Assembly: GCF_000185385.1 (NCBI RefSeq)
Contig: NZ_GL622296.1
Location: forward strand, 1,049,749-1,102,150
Source of the DNA: Lachnoanaerobaculum saburreum DSM 3986
GTDB lineage: Bacteria > Bacillota > Clostridia > Lachnospirales > Lachnospiraceae
DNA length: 52,402 nucleotides
Direction of reading: 5' to 3'
Shown: one piece after another, positions 44,768 through 52,209 of the stretch
Layout of the letters: each line of letters opens with the position of its first letter
Position numbering within the stretch: the stretch's first letter is position 1
Made by a program: the position numbers and the translations under genes
The notes under the pieces: generated by a model
What the model was told of the DNA's origin: nothing
The model's input: only the letters and a program-made list of their open reading frames with translations
Databases searched by the model: none

Positions 44768-47290
44768 ATGGCAGAATTGAACCTGAAACAAATTATAGAC
44801 CGCCTGAATGCGGAATTTACCGGGGAGACCCGGAAACTGGTTTTCTGGTACGATGACAAGGCAGAATTTGCCGAGGATATGGAGACAGTGGAGCTTCAGA
44901 ATGCGAAGATCTACCATCTCCAGCCGGATAACCAGTTCTATACAAAGTATTTTCTGGAGCGTGTGGATAAGACCACGAATTATCTGATCTATGCACCGTT
45001 TCTGAAGCCGGATGTAAGGGACAACCATCTGGAAGACACTTGTGCTTATTCCAGACGGTTCTTTGCCGACCGAGCCTCCTTGCTGTCTGTTGACCTGGGT
45101 ATCGAGGAAAAGTACAAGCCGGTTATTGAGAAGCACATCAAGTTTTTCGCCAACAAAGAGCGCACTCAGCGGTTCTATGATTTGGAAATCGAAAACTTCA
45201 ATGAAGAAAATATCCTTGTCGGTCTGCTAAGTGCAGTCTGCAAGGCGCGTACCTGCTCTTTTGAGGAAGTCGTGCGCATCGTGTTGACGGATGGCGAGCT
45301 GGTGGACAATGCTTTCTTGCAGGAGTTTGAAAAATACGACCTGCTGTCTGCATTCTGGCAGCTCTGTGAGCAGCATTTCGGATACACCGATACAAAACCG
45401 AGTTTGGAACGGCTTTTGGTAACATTGTTCGTTACTTATACTGGGCGATATGTGCAGGCAGAGCTTCCGGCAGCATGGAAGAGCTTTGTCTCCTACAAGT
45501 CAGGCAATATTATCGCATTCCTTGATAGCCTGATGAACAGCGTTCTGTACAGGGACAAATACGACGCTCTGTCGGCACACGTTGCCAAAGGGCTGAATGT
45601 TTTTTCGGCATTTGCAGGAATGCGAGTGGACGATTTGATGGAGTGCGATACTTTCCTTGCTGTGGATCAGGTTCTGGTAAAGTGGCTCATTGGCAGACTT
45701 GTTTCGGAAGATATCGGTGCAATCGTAAACGGATTTACCATTCCGGAACTCTGTGAAAAACGGGCTAAAATGCACTTTGGAAGAAAGACCGGGAAGACAT
45801 ATCAGTTGCTTTCCAGTGCGTACAGCATGGTGAAGGAAGCGGATTACCATGCCGCAGATGGCTTAAAGCCAATTATCGACCGATATCTTGCTGCGGATTA
45901 CAATATGGATCAGCAGTATCGGAAATTCTACTATTATTATGACCAGCTGGAGAGTACGGAAAGTTTTGAGTCGCTTCGGGAACTGGTGGAAAATATCTAC
46001 ACGAACGAATATCTGGCATGTCTGCTCCCTGCTTGGAATGCCGGAATCCAGACAGACGGCGCATTTTCTGCAATTCCGTTGCAGCGGGAGTTTTACAATA
46101 CAAACCTGCGATATACAAAAGAACGCACAGTGGTCATCATTTCGGATGCCATGCGTTACGAAGTTGGACAGGAATTGTTTGCCCGAATGCAGGATGACCC
46201 GAAATGCACGGCAAAACTTTCTGTACAGCTGAGTGTCCTGCCGTCTTATACAAGGCTCGGCATGGCAGCAGTTTTACCGCATAAGACACTGGAGATGACG
46301 GATGATTTTCAGGTGCTGGCAGATGGTATTCTTTGCGATAACCTGGCAGGTCGGCAGCAGGTGCTGCAAAACTATAACCCGGATAGTGTCTGTGTGCAGT
46401 TTGATGATATCAAAAACCTGAAAGTGGCAGAGCTGCGAGATGTGCTGACAAGACGTCAGATTATCTATGTATATCATAATCAGATTGACGCGCGCGGAGA
46501 CAAGGCAAACACCGAGGACGAGGTGTTTAATGCGTGCGAGGAAGCCGTTCAGGAAATCATGGATTTGATCCATCGAGTCTCCGTCAGCGGCAACACCTAT
46601 CATTTTATCGTCACTGCCGATCATGGCTTTATTTACAATCGTGATAAACTGACAGAAAGTGACAAAATTTCCGGGAAAAGCGCAGAAAAAGCATTTGTCA
46701 ATCGCAGATTTATTGTGTCCAAGGCGGCACTGGAAGATGACGGCATCGACCATATGAGCATGGGACGTGTTCTGGGAAACGAGGACAGCAAGGTGGTGTC
46801 CTATCCAGTCAGCAGCAATGTCTTTAAGGTGGCCGGAGGCGGTGCTAACTATGTGCATGGCGGTTCCTCACCGCAGGAAATGCTGGTGCCGGTGCTGGAG
46901 TTTAAGATGGAGCGCGGTCACATGGAAACAAAGAATGCAGAGATTGCTCTGGTCAGCATTGTCCATAAGATTACGAACCTGATCACGTCCATGGACTTTA
47001 TTCAGCCGGACGCCGTTAGCGATACTGTAAAAGCTGCAAAATACCGCATTTTCTTTATCTCGGAGGACAATGAGAAAATCTCGAACGAAAACAGTTATGT
47101 GGCGGATAGCCGGGAAGAAAATGCGCAGAAGCGTATCTTCCGGATGCGGTTCACATTCAAGAATAAGAAATACGACAAGGACAAGCAGTATTACCTTGTG
47201 GTTTACGACGAAGAAAGCGGTCTGGAGCAGTGGAGGCAGCCTGTCATCATGGACATTGCCTTTGCAGATGACTTTGGATTCGGATTCTGA
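44768..47290 (+). CDS. pglZ: BREX alkaline-phosphatase-like protein PglZ
   Basis: 840 residues. The alkaline phosphatase superfamily core is in the second half: RTVVIISDAMRYEVGQELF (metal Asp about 461), LPSYTRLGMAAVLPH with the nucleophile region, and VTADHGFIYNRDKL (about 616). The N-terminal RKLVFWYDDKAEFAEDME block is also typical. PglZ is a hallmark of all BREX types and is a metal-dependent phosphoesterase/nuclease in recent work. AAAGGAA precedes the ATG. Confidence 0.93.
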   Translation: MAELNLKQIIDRLNAEFTGETRKLVFWYDDKAEFAEDMETVELQNAKIYHLQPDNQFYTKYFLERVDKTTNYLIYAPFLKPDVRDNHLEDTCAYSRRFFADRASLLSVDLGIEEKYKPVIEKHIKFFANKERTQRFYDLEIENFNEENILVGLLSAVCKARTCSFEEVVRIVLTDGELVDNAFLQEFEKYDLLSAFWQLCEQHFGYTDTKPSLERLLVTLFVTYTGRYVQAELPAAWKSFVSYKSGNIIAFLDSLMNSVLYRDKYDALSAHVAKGLNVFSAFAGMRVDDLMECDTFLAVDQVLVKWLIGRLVSEDIGAIVNGFTIPELCEKRAKMHFGRKTGKTYQLLSSAYSMVKEADYHAADGLKPIIDRYLAADYNMDQQYRKFYYYYDQLESTESFESLRELVENIYTNEYLACLLPAWNAGIQTDGAFSAIPLQREFYNTNLRYTKERTVVIISDAMRYEVGQELFARMQDDPKCTAKLSVQLSVLPSYTRLGMAAVLPHKTLEMTDDFQVLADGILCDNLAGRQQVLQNYNPDSVCVQFDDIKNLKVAELRDVLTRRQIIYVYHNQIDARGDKANTEDEVFNACEEAVQEIMDLIHRVSVSGNTYHFIVTADHGFIYNRDKLTESDKISGKSAEKAFVNRRFIVSKAALEDDGIDHMSMGRVLGNEDSKVVSYPVSSNVFKVAGGGANYVHGGSSPQEMLVPVLEFKMERGHMETKNAEIALVSIVHKITNLITSMDFIQPDAVSDTVKAAKYRIFFISEDNEKISNENSYVADSREENAQKRIFRMRFTFKNKKYDKDKQYYLVVYDEESGLEQWRQPVIMDIAFADDFGFGF

Positions 47291-47313
47291 TATAGAGGAG
47301 GCAGGAATTCCGT

Positions 47314-48585
47314 ATGGAAATGATGGATATGGCGGCAGACGATACCCGTGAAGAACTGCGTCAGAAGCTGCGCAGCAACTTTGACGGTCGGATCGTCCGC
47401 AAAGACCTGACAAAGAAAATAAAAGAAGGAGCGAATGTTCCGGTCTATGTGCTGGAGTTCCTGCTGGGTCAGTATTGTAGTTCAGACGATGAGACAATCA
47501 TTGAGCAGGGCGTTCAGAATGTGAAACGCATTCTGGCAGACAATTTTGTCCGCCCGGATGAGGCTCAGAAAATTCTCTCCCAGCTGCGCAAGAACGGGAG
47601 CCATACCATTATTGATATGGTGACCGTGCATCTGGACATCAAAAAGGATTGCTTTTTTGCAGAGTTCTCTAACCTTGGTCTCACCAATGTGCCGATTACG
47701 GATGATTATCCGGAAAAATATGACCGGCTGCTTTGCGGCGGTATCTGGTGCATCGTGCAGCTGGAATATGAATCCGAGGGAGACAGCAGCTTTGGAATCA
47801 CGGATATAGATGGACAGCCGATTTCTTCTAAACAGAAAAAGCAGAAGGATATCTCTCCCATCAGCATCCATAAGCTGACTCCGATTCAGATGCCCCATAT
47901 CGACATTGAAGAAGTTCGAGAGGGACGCAAGGCATTCACACAGGAAGAGTGGATGGATGTTATGTTGCGTTCCTGCGGATATGAGCCGGAACAGTTGAAC
48001 AATCGGGAAAAATGGCTGCTGCTTGCGCGTATGCTGCCGTTGGTGGAGAACAACTTCAATCTCTGTGAGTTGGGGCCGCGCAGCACAGGCAAGTCCCATA
48101 TCTATAAAGAAATCAGCCCGAACAGTATCCTGGTATCCGGGGGTCAGACGACCGTTGCAAATCTGTTTTACAATATGGGACGCAAAACCGTAGGGTTGGT
48201 AGGCTTATGGGACTGCGTTGCCTTTGATGAGGTTGCCGGAATCAAGTTTAAGGACAAAGACGGCATTCAAATTATGAAAGACTATATGGCTTCCGGCTCC
48301 TTTGCCCGCGGCAAAGAGGAAAAGGCAGCATCGGCTTCTATGGTCTTTGTAGGAAACATCAATCAGAGCGTGGATGTGTTGCTTAAGACTTCCTCTCTGT
48401 TTGACCCGTTCCCGCCGGAGATGGGAACGGACACCGCCTTTCTTGACCGTCTGCATTGCTACATTCCAGGCTGGGAGATTCCGAAGTTCCGTCCGGAGCA
48501 TTTTACCAATGATTACGGCTTTATCACGGATTATCTGGCAGATTTTATACACCTATTTTTTTATATTTTTTATACTGTTAAATAG
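47314..48585 (+). pseudogene. brxL: BREX Lon-like protein BrxL, truncated after the AAA+ domain
   Basis: The first about 411 codons are good BrxL: LRSNFDGRIVRKDLTKKIKE at the start, Walker A ELGPRSTGKSHIYKE (about 253), Walker B WDCVAFDEVAGI (about 302), sensor VFVGNIN and FLDRLHCYIPGWEIPK. After DYGFITDYLADF the frame runs into AT-rich DNA and ends within 12 codons (IHLFFYIFYTVK). Whole BrxL proteins are near 650-700 residues and finish with a Lon-type domain carrying the Ser-Lys dyad, here absent. The breakpoint near 48547 matches the abrupt change in base composition. BrxL works as a ring-shaped DNA-binding ATPase, so the stub may or may not assemble. Confidence 0.88.
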
Positions 48586-48649
48586 CCTTTAATATACTTA
48601 TATTTTATTTTTAGGCTGTATTTTTTATTATTTAGTTATCATTTTATTA

Positions 48650-49153
48650 TCAATCTTCAGTATACTTATTTAGCAGGCTTTCAAGGTCAGACCTGCTCAT
48701 ATTTATAAGCCTTGCAGTCTCTATATCGTCCTTACCGTCTAGGTATTTTAATCTTAGGGCTTTTTGTAACTGCTCCTTTGGGCAGTCCTGCCATATTTTA
48801 AAATGGCTATACTTTGATAGCTCTATGAAAGACGGGATATTGTTTTGTATATAATTTTCTACTCTCTCGCGTGGCCATTCCGTGCGACTCATACATAAAT
48901 CTAAAAGAACCTTTTGCCGTTCCTTAACTTGTTCTAACTTTGCCAATTTGTCCGATATGTCCGTATGCTCTCCGTCATTGGCCTTTACAGTGTCGGACCT
49001 TATAGAATGCAGATCATAAAGAGTATTTGCATTCTCTGCATCATAAGAAGCCTTTAAATTGTCATAGTCTTTTTTAACTTCTAAATACTCGCCCAGTATA
49101 CGCCTTTTAAGCTTTACAGCCGGATACTCATAGGTCGGCCATTTTTTCCGCAT
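48650..49153 (-). CDS. Phage/plasmid-type protein with C-terminal HTH
   Basis: 167 residues. A helical N-terminal half (YLEVKKDYDNLKASYDAENA) leads to a short reader-head-like end (LRLKYLDGKDDIETARLINM then SRSDLESLLNKY), reminiscent of sigma-like or ArpU/DUF1492-type phage proteins in which a coiled coil precedes an HTH. I cannot name the family. AGGAGG lies 6 bases before the ATG. Its 5' side faces the candidate small RNA at 49217, which is antisense to any longer leader. Confidence 0.5.
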   Translation of the reverse strand: MRKKWPTYEYPAVKLKRRILGEYLEVKKDYDNLKASYDAENANTLYDLHSIRSDTVKANDGEHTDISDKLAKLEQVKERQKVLLDLCMSRTEWPRERVENYIQNNIPSFIELSKYSHFKIWQDCPKEQLQKALRLKYLDGKDDIETARLINMSRSDLESLLNKYTED

Positions 49154-49179
49154 GTGTAACCTCCTAAAATAATAATGCT

Positions 49180-49208
49180 TTGATTATATTATAATTTCCT
49201 GCTATAGT
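49180..49208 (+). promoter_or_regulatory. Promoter of the candidate small RNA
   Basis: TTGATT (49180-49185) and TATAGT (49203-49208) with a 17-base spacer, pointing to a transcript start at about 49215-49217. Confidence 0.6.
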
Positions 49209-49216
49209 ATACCTAT

Positions 49217-49284
49217 AGGGCGTACGATTTCCCCTTGAAAGCTTTTAAGCCGGTAGGAAGTCGCCACGCCCTTATTTTTTTTGT
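49217..49284 (+). ncRNA. Candidate small structured RNA ending in its own terminator
   Basis: Nested stems: AGGGCGT with ACGCCCT (7 pairs), CGATTTCC with GGAAGTCG (8 pairs, one G-T), and an inner hairpin CTTGAA/TTTAAG around AGCT, followed by TTATTTTTTTTG. With the promoter immediately upstream this is a complete unit of about 65 bases. No ORF is inside. It reads away from, and antisense to the leader of, the minus-strand gene ending at 49153, as plasmid copy-control RNAs do with their rep genes. The role is inference. Confidence 0.6.
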
Positions 49285-49900
49285 AACGTCCTTAGACTTT
49301 CCGACAAAAAAGTATAAAAGTAGTAGTTTGTAGTAAATCCCCGTTGTTCGTTTCCTTGCTTCGTTCTTGCTTCATTTGTGATATTTCCTCTGCTCGTCCT
49401 CTGCTAATTAAAATAAACTTAGGTTTTATTAGGTTTTGTATTTACACCGTTACAAGAAAAAAAGTTGAGTTTTGCTAATTTTTTTAATAATAGGATTTGA
49501 ATATCAAGTTTTTTCAGATTTTCAACCTTTTTAAACATTTAAGTGAACGGCTTGCGTAAATTTCCGCAACCTGTATTAGATTTAGATTGCGGCAGACTGC
49601 GGCGGATGTATATAATACCTTTAATTTTAACGGTATATAGCCCATTTATCGTTTTTATTGCTTTGACGTATATTTCTTAGGGTAGGAATTAAAAGCCGTT
49701 ACAAAGGAAAATAAGGCGGTTTACAGCTGTTTTATACATCGGCTCAAAATAGAGCTAAACTCTGCCAGGCCTAAGGAATGATTAGGGCAGGTATAAAATA
49801 AGGGTGTAAGGATGTGTTACGCACTTTATGCGTAAGGATTGTTTACGCATTCCTTGAACCTGCTCAAATTAGAGCAAGTTCCGATCTGCTGCATAAATGG
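49285..49900. other. Gene-free stretch with iteron-like repeats
   Basis: No ORF with a credible ribosome site is present. TTACGCA occurs at 49817 and 49843 and inverted at 49829 and 49553; the 49817/49829 pair forms a hairpin. GCTC-N6-GAGC hairpins occur near 49742 and 49862. AGGTTTTATT repeats lie near 49430. Such clusters are common at replication origins or partition sites of plasmids and phages. No replication initiator gene is visible in the window. Confidence 0.4.
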
Positions 49901-49903
49901 TAC

Positions 49904-49941
49904 TAAAAAAAAAGAAGTACCCCACTTAATGGAATACTTCT
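49904..49941 (-). terminator. Terminator of the minus-strand small-gene cluster
   Basis: AGAAGTA/TACTTCT stem; on the minus strand the stem is followed by a run of nine T. Confidence 0.75.
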
Positions 49942-49991
49942 CTTTGCTTGTCGAAGGCGTATATTGTTTTTATATGCAGGCCACCCGGTAA

Positions 49992-50277
49992 TCAGTTATC
50001 AAACCAGTTAGAGGCATCCGCCTTTTTGGCTTTGGCTAAATATTCTTTAAGGCCTGTTATGGCTTGTCCTAAGCGTTGTAACTCATCACCTAAATATATT
50101 ATAGTGGTCTTTTGCTATATCATAATAGCCTTTGCAATATTCTTTATAAACTTTATCATCAAAAAAATCTCTAGTGAAGCCATAGCTGTATAAACTGTTA
50201 ACCTTTTTATACTCTTCTTCTATGCCTACAAAACAGTTATCTAATGCCAGTGTGTCAAGTTCTGCGGTTCTATTCAT
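49992..50277 (-). pseudogene. Small element protein split by a one-base frameshift
   Basis: From the ATG at 50277 the frame reads through YCKGYYDIAKDHYNI and then stops at 50086. Dropping one base of the AAA run at about 50092-50094 (TTT on the coding strand) continues it as LGDELQRLGQAITGLKEYLA and KAKKADASNWFDN to a stop at 49992. The second part has no start codon of its own, so a single protein of about 94 residues disturbed by a single-base insertion is the best reading. Function unknown; the end is a coiled coil. Sequencing error or slippage-dependent expression are alternatives. Confidence 0.55.
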
Positions 50278-50450
50278 TTCTTGCCTCTTTTCTTTCTGTT
50301 TCTTCCCTTGCTCATCATTGAATGTTGAAAAAGTATTTCGTTTTGCTTTACTCCGTATAATATCGCTTCTTCTTTACAGCCATATTCGTGTGTACTATTT
50401 CTAAAACTTAAATTCTTGCCACCTCTTTTTATGTTCTGCATTGTATCCAT
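50274..50450 (-). CDS. Small basic protein, unknown
   Basis: 58 residues, ending in a strongly basic tail (SKGRNRKKRGKK). Starts at the ATG overlapping the previous gene's stop (ATG/TAA sharing bases) with AAAGGAG upstream. Its stop overlaps the next ATG. No family recognised. Confidence 0.5.
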   Translation of the reverse strand: MDTMQNIKRGGKNLSFRNSTHEYGCKEEAILYGVKQNEILFQHSMMSKGRNRKKRGKK

Positions 50451-50578
50451 TATTCTAAATTCTCCTTTGTTTCTCTGCCTGAATAATTTATTGCGAACGC
50501 ATATATAAACTTCAATCCTCTAACGTCCATCTGTCGAATCCAATTTTCTATTAATTTGATTAATGTTTTTTTACTCAT
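50450..50578 (-). CDS. Very small protein, unknown
   Basis: 42 residues, MSKKTLIKLIENWIRQMD followed by a short amphipathic stretch and a final KENLE. AAGGAGG lies about 12 bases before the ATG inside the previous gene. Its last codons plus the following ribosome site (AAGGAGAATTTAGAATAATG) nearly repeat those of the gene upstream, a small local duplication. Confidence 0.5.
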   Translation of the reverse strand: MSKKTLIKLIENWIRQMDVRGLKFIYAFAINYSGRETKENLE

Positions 50579-50579
50579 A

Positions 50580-50735
50580 TTATTCTAAATCCTCCTTATA
50601 CTTAGCATTTACATATTCAATGATTATGTTATTGAGTGATTTCAAAAACCTGTAATCATCATATTGTAACGGCTCAAGGTTTAACCCTATAAGTTCCTTT
50701 ATTTGGTCGGCCTTTATCTCATTAGCGTTTATCAT
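50580..50735 (-). CDS. Very small protein, unknown
   Basis: 51 residues, helical (NEIKADQIKELIGLNLEPLQ near the start). Starts in an ATGA overlap with the gene before it; GAGGAG lies upstream. Unknown function; part of the overlapping cluster. Confidence 0.5.
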   Translation of the reverse strand: MINANEIKADQIKELIGLNLEPLQYDDYRFLKSLNNIIIEYVNAKYKEDLE

Positions 50736-50851
50736 CCTTTTTTCTCCTCTTTTTCCTTATCCAGTATCAAAGCAACTATAAAATATAACCAATGTGTTTC
50801 AAGCTTATATAATCGCTCTATTATCAGCTCATAGGCCTGTTCTCTTGTCAT
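50732..50851 (-). CDS. Very small protein sharing its N-terminus with the next upstream gene
   Basis: 39 residues beginning MTREQAYELIIERLYKLE and ending in a charged tail. The first seven residues and 19 bases of DNA (AGGCCTGTTCTCTTGTCAT on the plus strand) are identical to those of the gene starting at 51045. It overlaps that gene's stop by 4 bases. Confidence 0.5.
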   Translation of the reverse strand: MTREQAYELIIERLYKLETHWLYFIVALILDKEKEEKKG

Positions 50852-51045
50852 GCTCCGGATCCTCTCATTTCCCTTAGTATCTTATCTTTATGTTCAAATG
50901 CATATTTGATAATGCTTTCTTGTTCGAACATCAGTTCTAAAACCTTATCGGCTATGAAAAACACATAATCATCCTCAAGCTTATCTATATTGTTCTTTAC
51001 GGTGGTTATTGCTCGCCACCTCTTATAGGCCTGTTCTCTTGTCAT
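50848..51045 (-). CDS. Small element protein, unknown
   Basis: 65 residues, MTREQAYKRWRAITTVKNNI followed by an acidic helix and a basic end. Shares its opening with the downstream 39-residue gene, pointing to a partial tandem duplication. GAAAGG precedes the ATG. Unknown function. Confidence 0.55.
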   Translation of the reverse strand: MTREQAYKRWRAITTVKNNIDKLEDDYVFFIADKVLELMFEQESIIKYAFEHKDKILREMRGSGA

Positions 51046-51060
51046 AATGTAATACCTTTC

Positions 51061-51504
51061 TTATATTGCTATGTTTAATAATGCCCCATAATTCTCTTTA
51101 TATGCATAACCACCGATAACCCCTAACAAATCGGCTTTAACGCTTAACCCTTTATCTATAACCTTTGCTAATTCATTGCTTAGCCCCTTAGGGATATAGC
51201 CTATAAAAGCTTTTTTCTGTAACGGCTTAATATGGACTATGATTTTTATAGCGTTACAATCAATAATATTAGCCTGCTCCCTCTCAAGTGTTATATACAG
51301 GTCCTCACGCTTAAACTTTGCTATGAACTGTAAAATCTCTTGTCTATTCCCAAAGCTTACGCCGGTAGCTCTTACGGTCATACTGTTTTTAATCCTGCTC
51401 CATGCCTTTTTGAATGCAGCAGATAATGAATAACCTAACTTTTTTAATTCATTAGCCATTATACAAACCGCTTTCCTTATATTTGTTATCTGCTGCCCTT
51501 TCAT
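51061..51504 (-). CDS. Stand-alone HIRAN-domain protein
   Basis: 147 residues. Residues 1-45 are a basic helical stretch (KLGYSLSAAFKKAWSRIK). The rest fits HIRAN: VRATGVSFGNRQEILQFIAK, LEREQANIIDCNAIKIIVHI, AFIGYIPKGLSNELAKVIDK. HIRAN domains recognise DNA ends or damaged DNA, usually as part of helicases; here it stands alone, as found on phages and plasmids. It is the first gene after the minus-strand promoter, with AAAGGAG 13 bases before the ATG. Confidence 0.75.
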   Translation of the reverse strand: MKGQQITNIRKAVCIMANELKKLGYSLSAAFKKAWSRIKNSMTVRATGVSFGNRQEILQFIAKFKREDLYITLEREQANIIDCNAIKIIVHIKPLQKKAFIGYIPKGLSNELAKVIDKGLSVKADLLGVIGGYAYKENYGALLNIAI

Positions 51505-51536
51505 TTTTTTAATACTCCTTTCTTTAATGTAAGAGT

Positions 51537-51657
51537 ATTATAACCCTTTTTAGGTTATTTGTCAACCTTTTTGTATTATAAAATATATTATTTATATCTA
51601 TTTTCTTCTTAGATATAACCTTTATATATTGAATAATAACCTTTTTTGTATTATAAT
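51537..51657. promoter_or_regulatory. Divergent promoters with repeated ATAACC operators
   Basis: Minus strand: TTGACA (51565-51560) and TATAAT (51542-51537), 17-base spacer, driving the HIRAN cluster. Plus strand: TTGAAT (51629-51634) and TATAAT (51652-51657), 17-base spacer, driving the XRE gene. ATAACC occurs at 51540, 51615 and 51636, and inverted (GGTTAT) at 51553; the 51540/51553 pair forms an operator-like inverted repeat inside the minus promoter. AACCTTTTTGTATTATAA also occurs twice. This is the layout of a lysogeny switch. Confidence 0.75.
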
Positions 51658-51690
51658 GTTCTTATTTTAAAGATTGGAGCGTTACAAAGA

Positions 51691-51948
51691 ATGATATATC
51701 AATCAAGAGAACAACTTATAATAGAGTTCAAAAAATTACTTCTTGAAAACCAAACTAACCAGAGGGAAGTCGCTCAAAGACTGAACATCACACCGCAAGC
51801 ATTAACTAAAATTCTTAATAAGCAAAATTTTAGCTTTGATGATATGCAAAAACTGTTATCAGCTGTAGGCTGTAAACTATTAGTTGACTTCTTGCCGGTA
51901 GATGAAAATGCAGCAGATGAAAAAATAGAGCGCGATAACCTTTTATAG
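51691..51948 (+). CDS. XRE-family HTH repressor-like protein
   Basis: 85 residues. The HTH is NQREVAQRLNITPQALTKIL followed by NFSFDDMQKLLSAVG, a regular XRE/Cro-C1 reader head; a short acidic tail follows. Start at the ATG preceded by TTGGAG at 11 bases. Divergent to the HIRAN cluster with shared operators, so it is the likely repressor of that cluster. Confidence 0.8.
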   Translation: MIYQSREQLIIEFKKLLLENQTNQREVAQRLNITPQALTKILNKQNFSFDDMQKLLSAVGCKLLVDFLPVDENAADEKIERDNLL

Positions 51949-51959
51949 GCGGTTACAGG

Positions 51960-51991
51960 GGGATGCGGTAAAATGCCGCTCCCTTTTTTAT
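51960..51991. terminator. Terminator after the XRE gene
   Basis: GGGA-T-GCGG / CCGC-TCCC with loop TAAAATG, then T6. It also lies at the stop of the convergent gene on the minus strand. Confidence 0.8.
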
Positions 51992-52209
51992 TGCTGTTCT
52001 ATCTGCTCCTTAAGCATATCTATGTTTTCTATTACTCTGCTTATATAGTCCTCAAGCATAAAGTAATAGGCCTTTGCCGACTTAAAGCCCTCGCCCTTAA
52101 TATCATTTAAGAAATAGCGTTGTATCGGTGTATCACTTATCAACTCGTACAATATATTTAAATTGTCATCAATACATTTTAATCTATCTTTTACATCTTC
52201 TATGTTCAT
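51988..52209 (-). CDS. Small coiled-coil protein, unknown
   Basis: 73 residues, MNIEDVKDRLKCIDDNLNIL then YISRVIENIDMLKEQIEQQ, helical and acidic. AAAGGAA lies upstream of the ATG. No family recognised. It is convergent with the XRE gene. Confidence 0.5.
   Translation of the reverse strand: MNIEDVKDRLKCIDDNLNILYELISDTPIQRYFLNDIKGEGFKSAKAYYFMLEDYISRVIENIDMLKEQIEQQ

Noticed and set aside
46274-46858. 194-codon minus frame opposite pglZ
   Set aside because: Lies wholly over the PglZ catalytic region, no start signals, low-complexity His/Ile-rich product.
49540-49900. Possible CRISPR array
   Set aside because: Repeats are only 7 bases, unevenly spaced and in both directions; no repeat-spacer periodicity and no cas genes.
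49948-50193. 81-codon plus-strand frame
   Set aside because: Opposes the frameshifted minus-strand gene, lacks a ribosome site and runs in from the terminator region.
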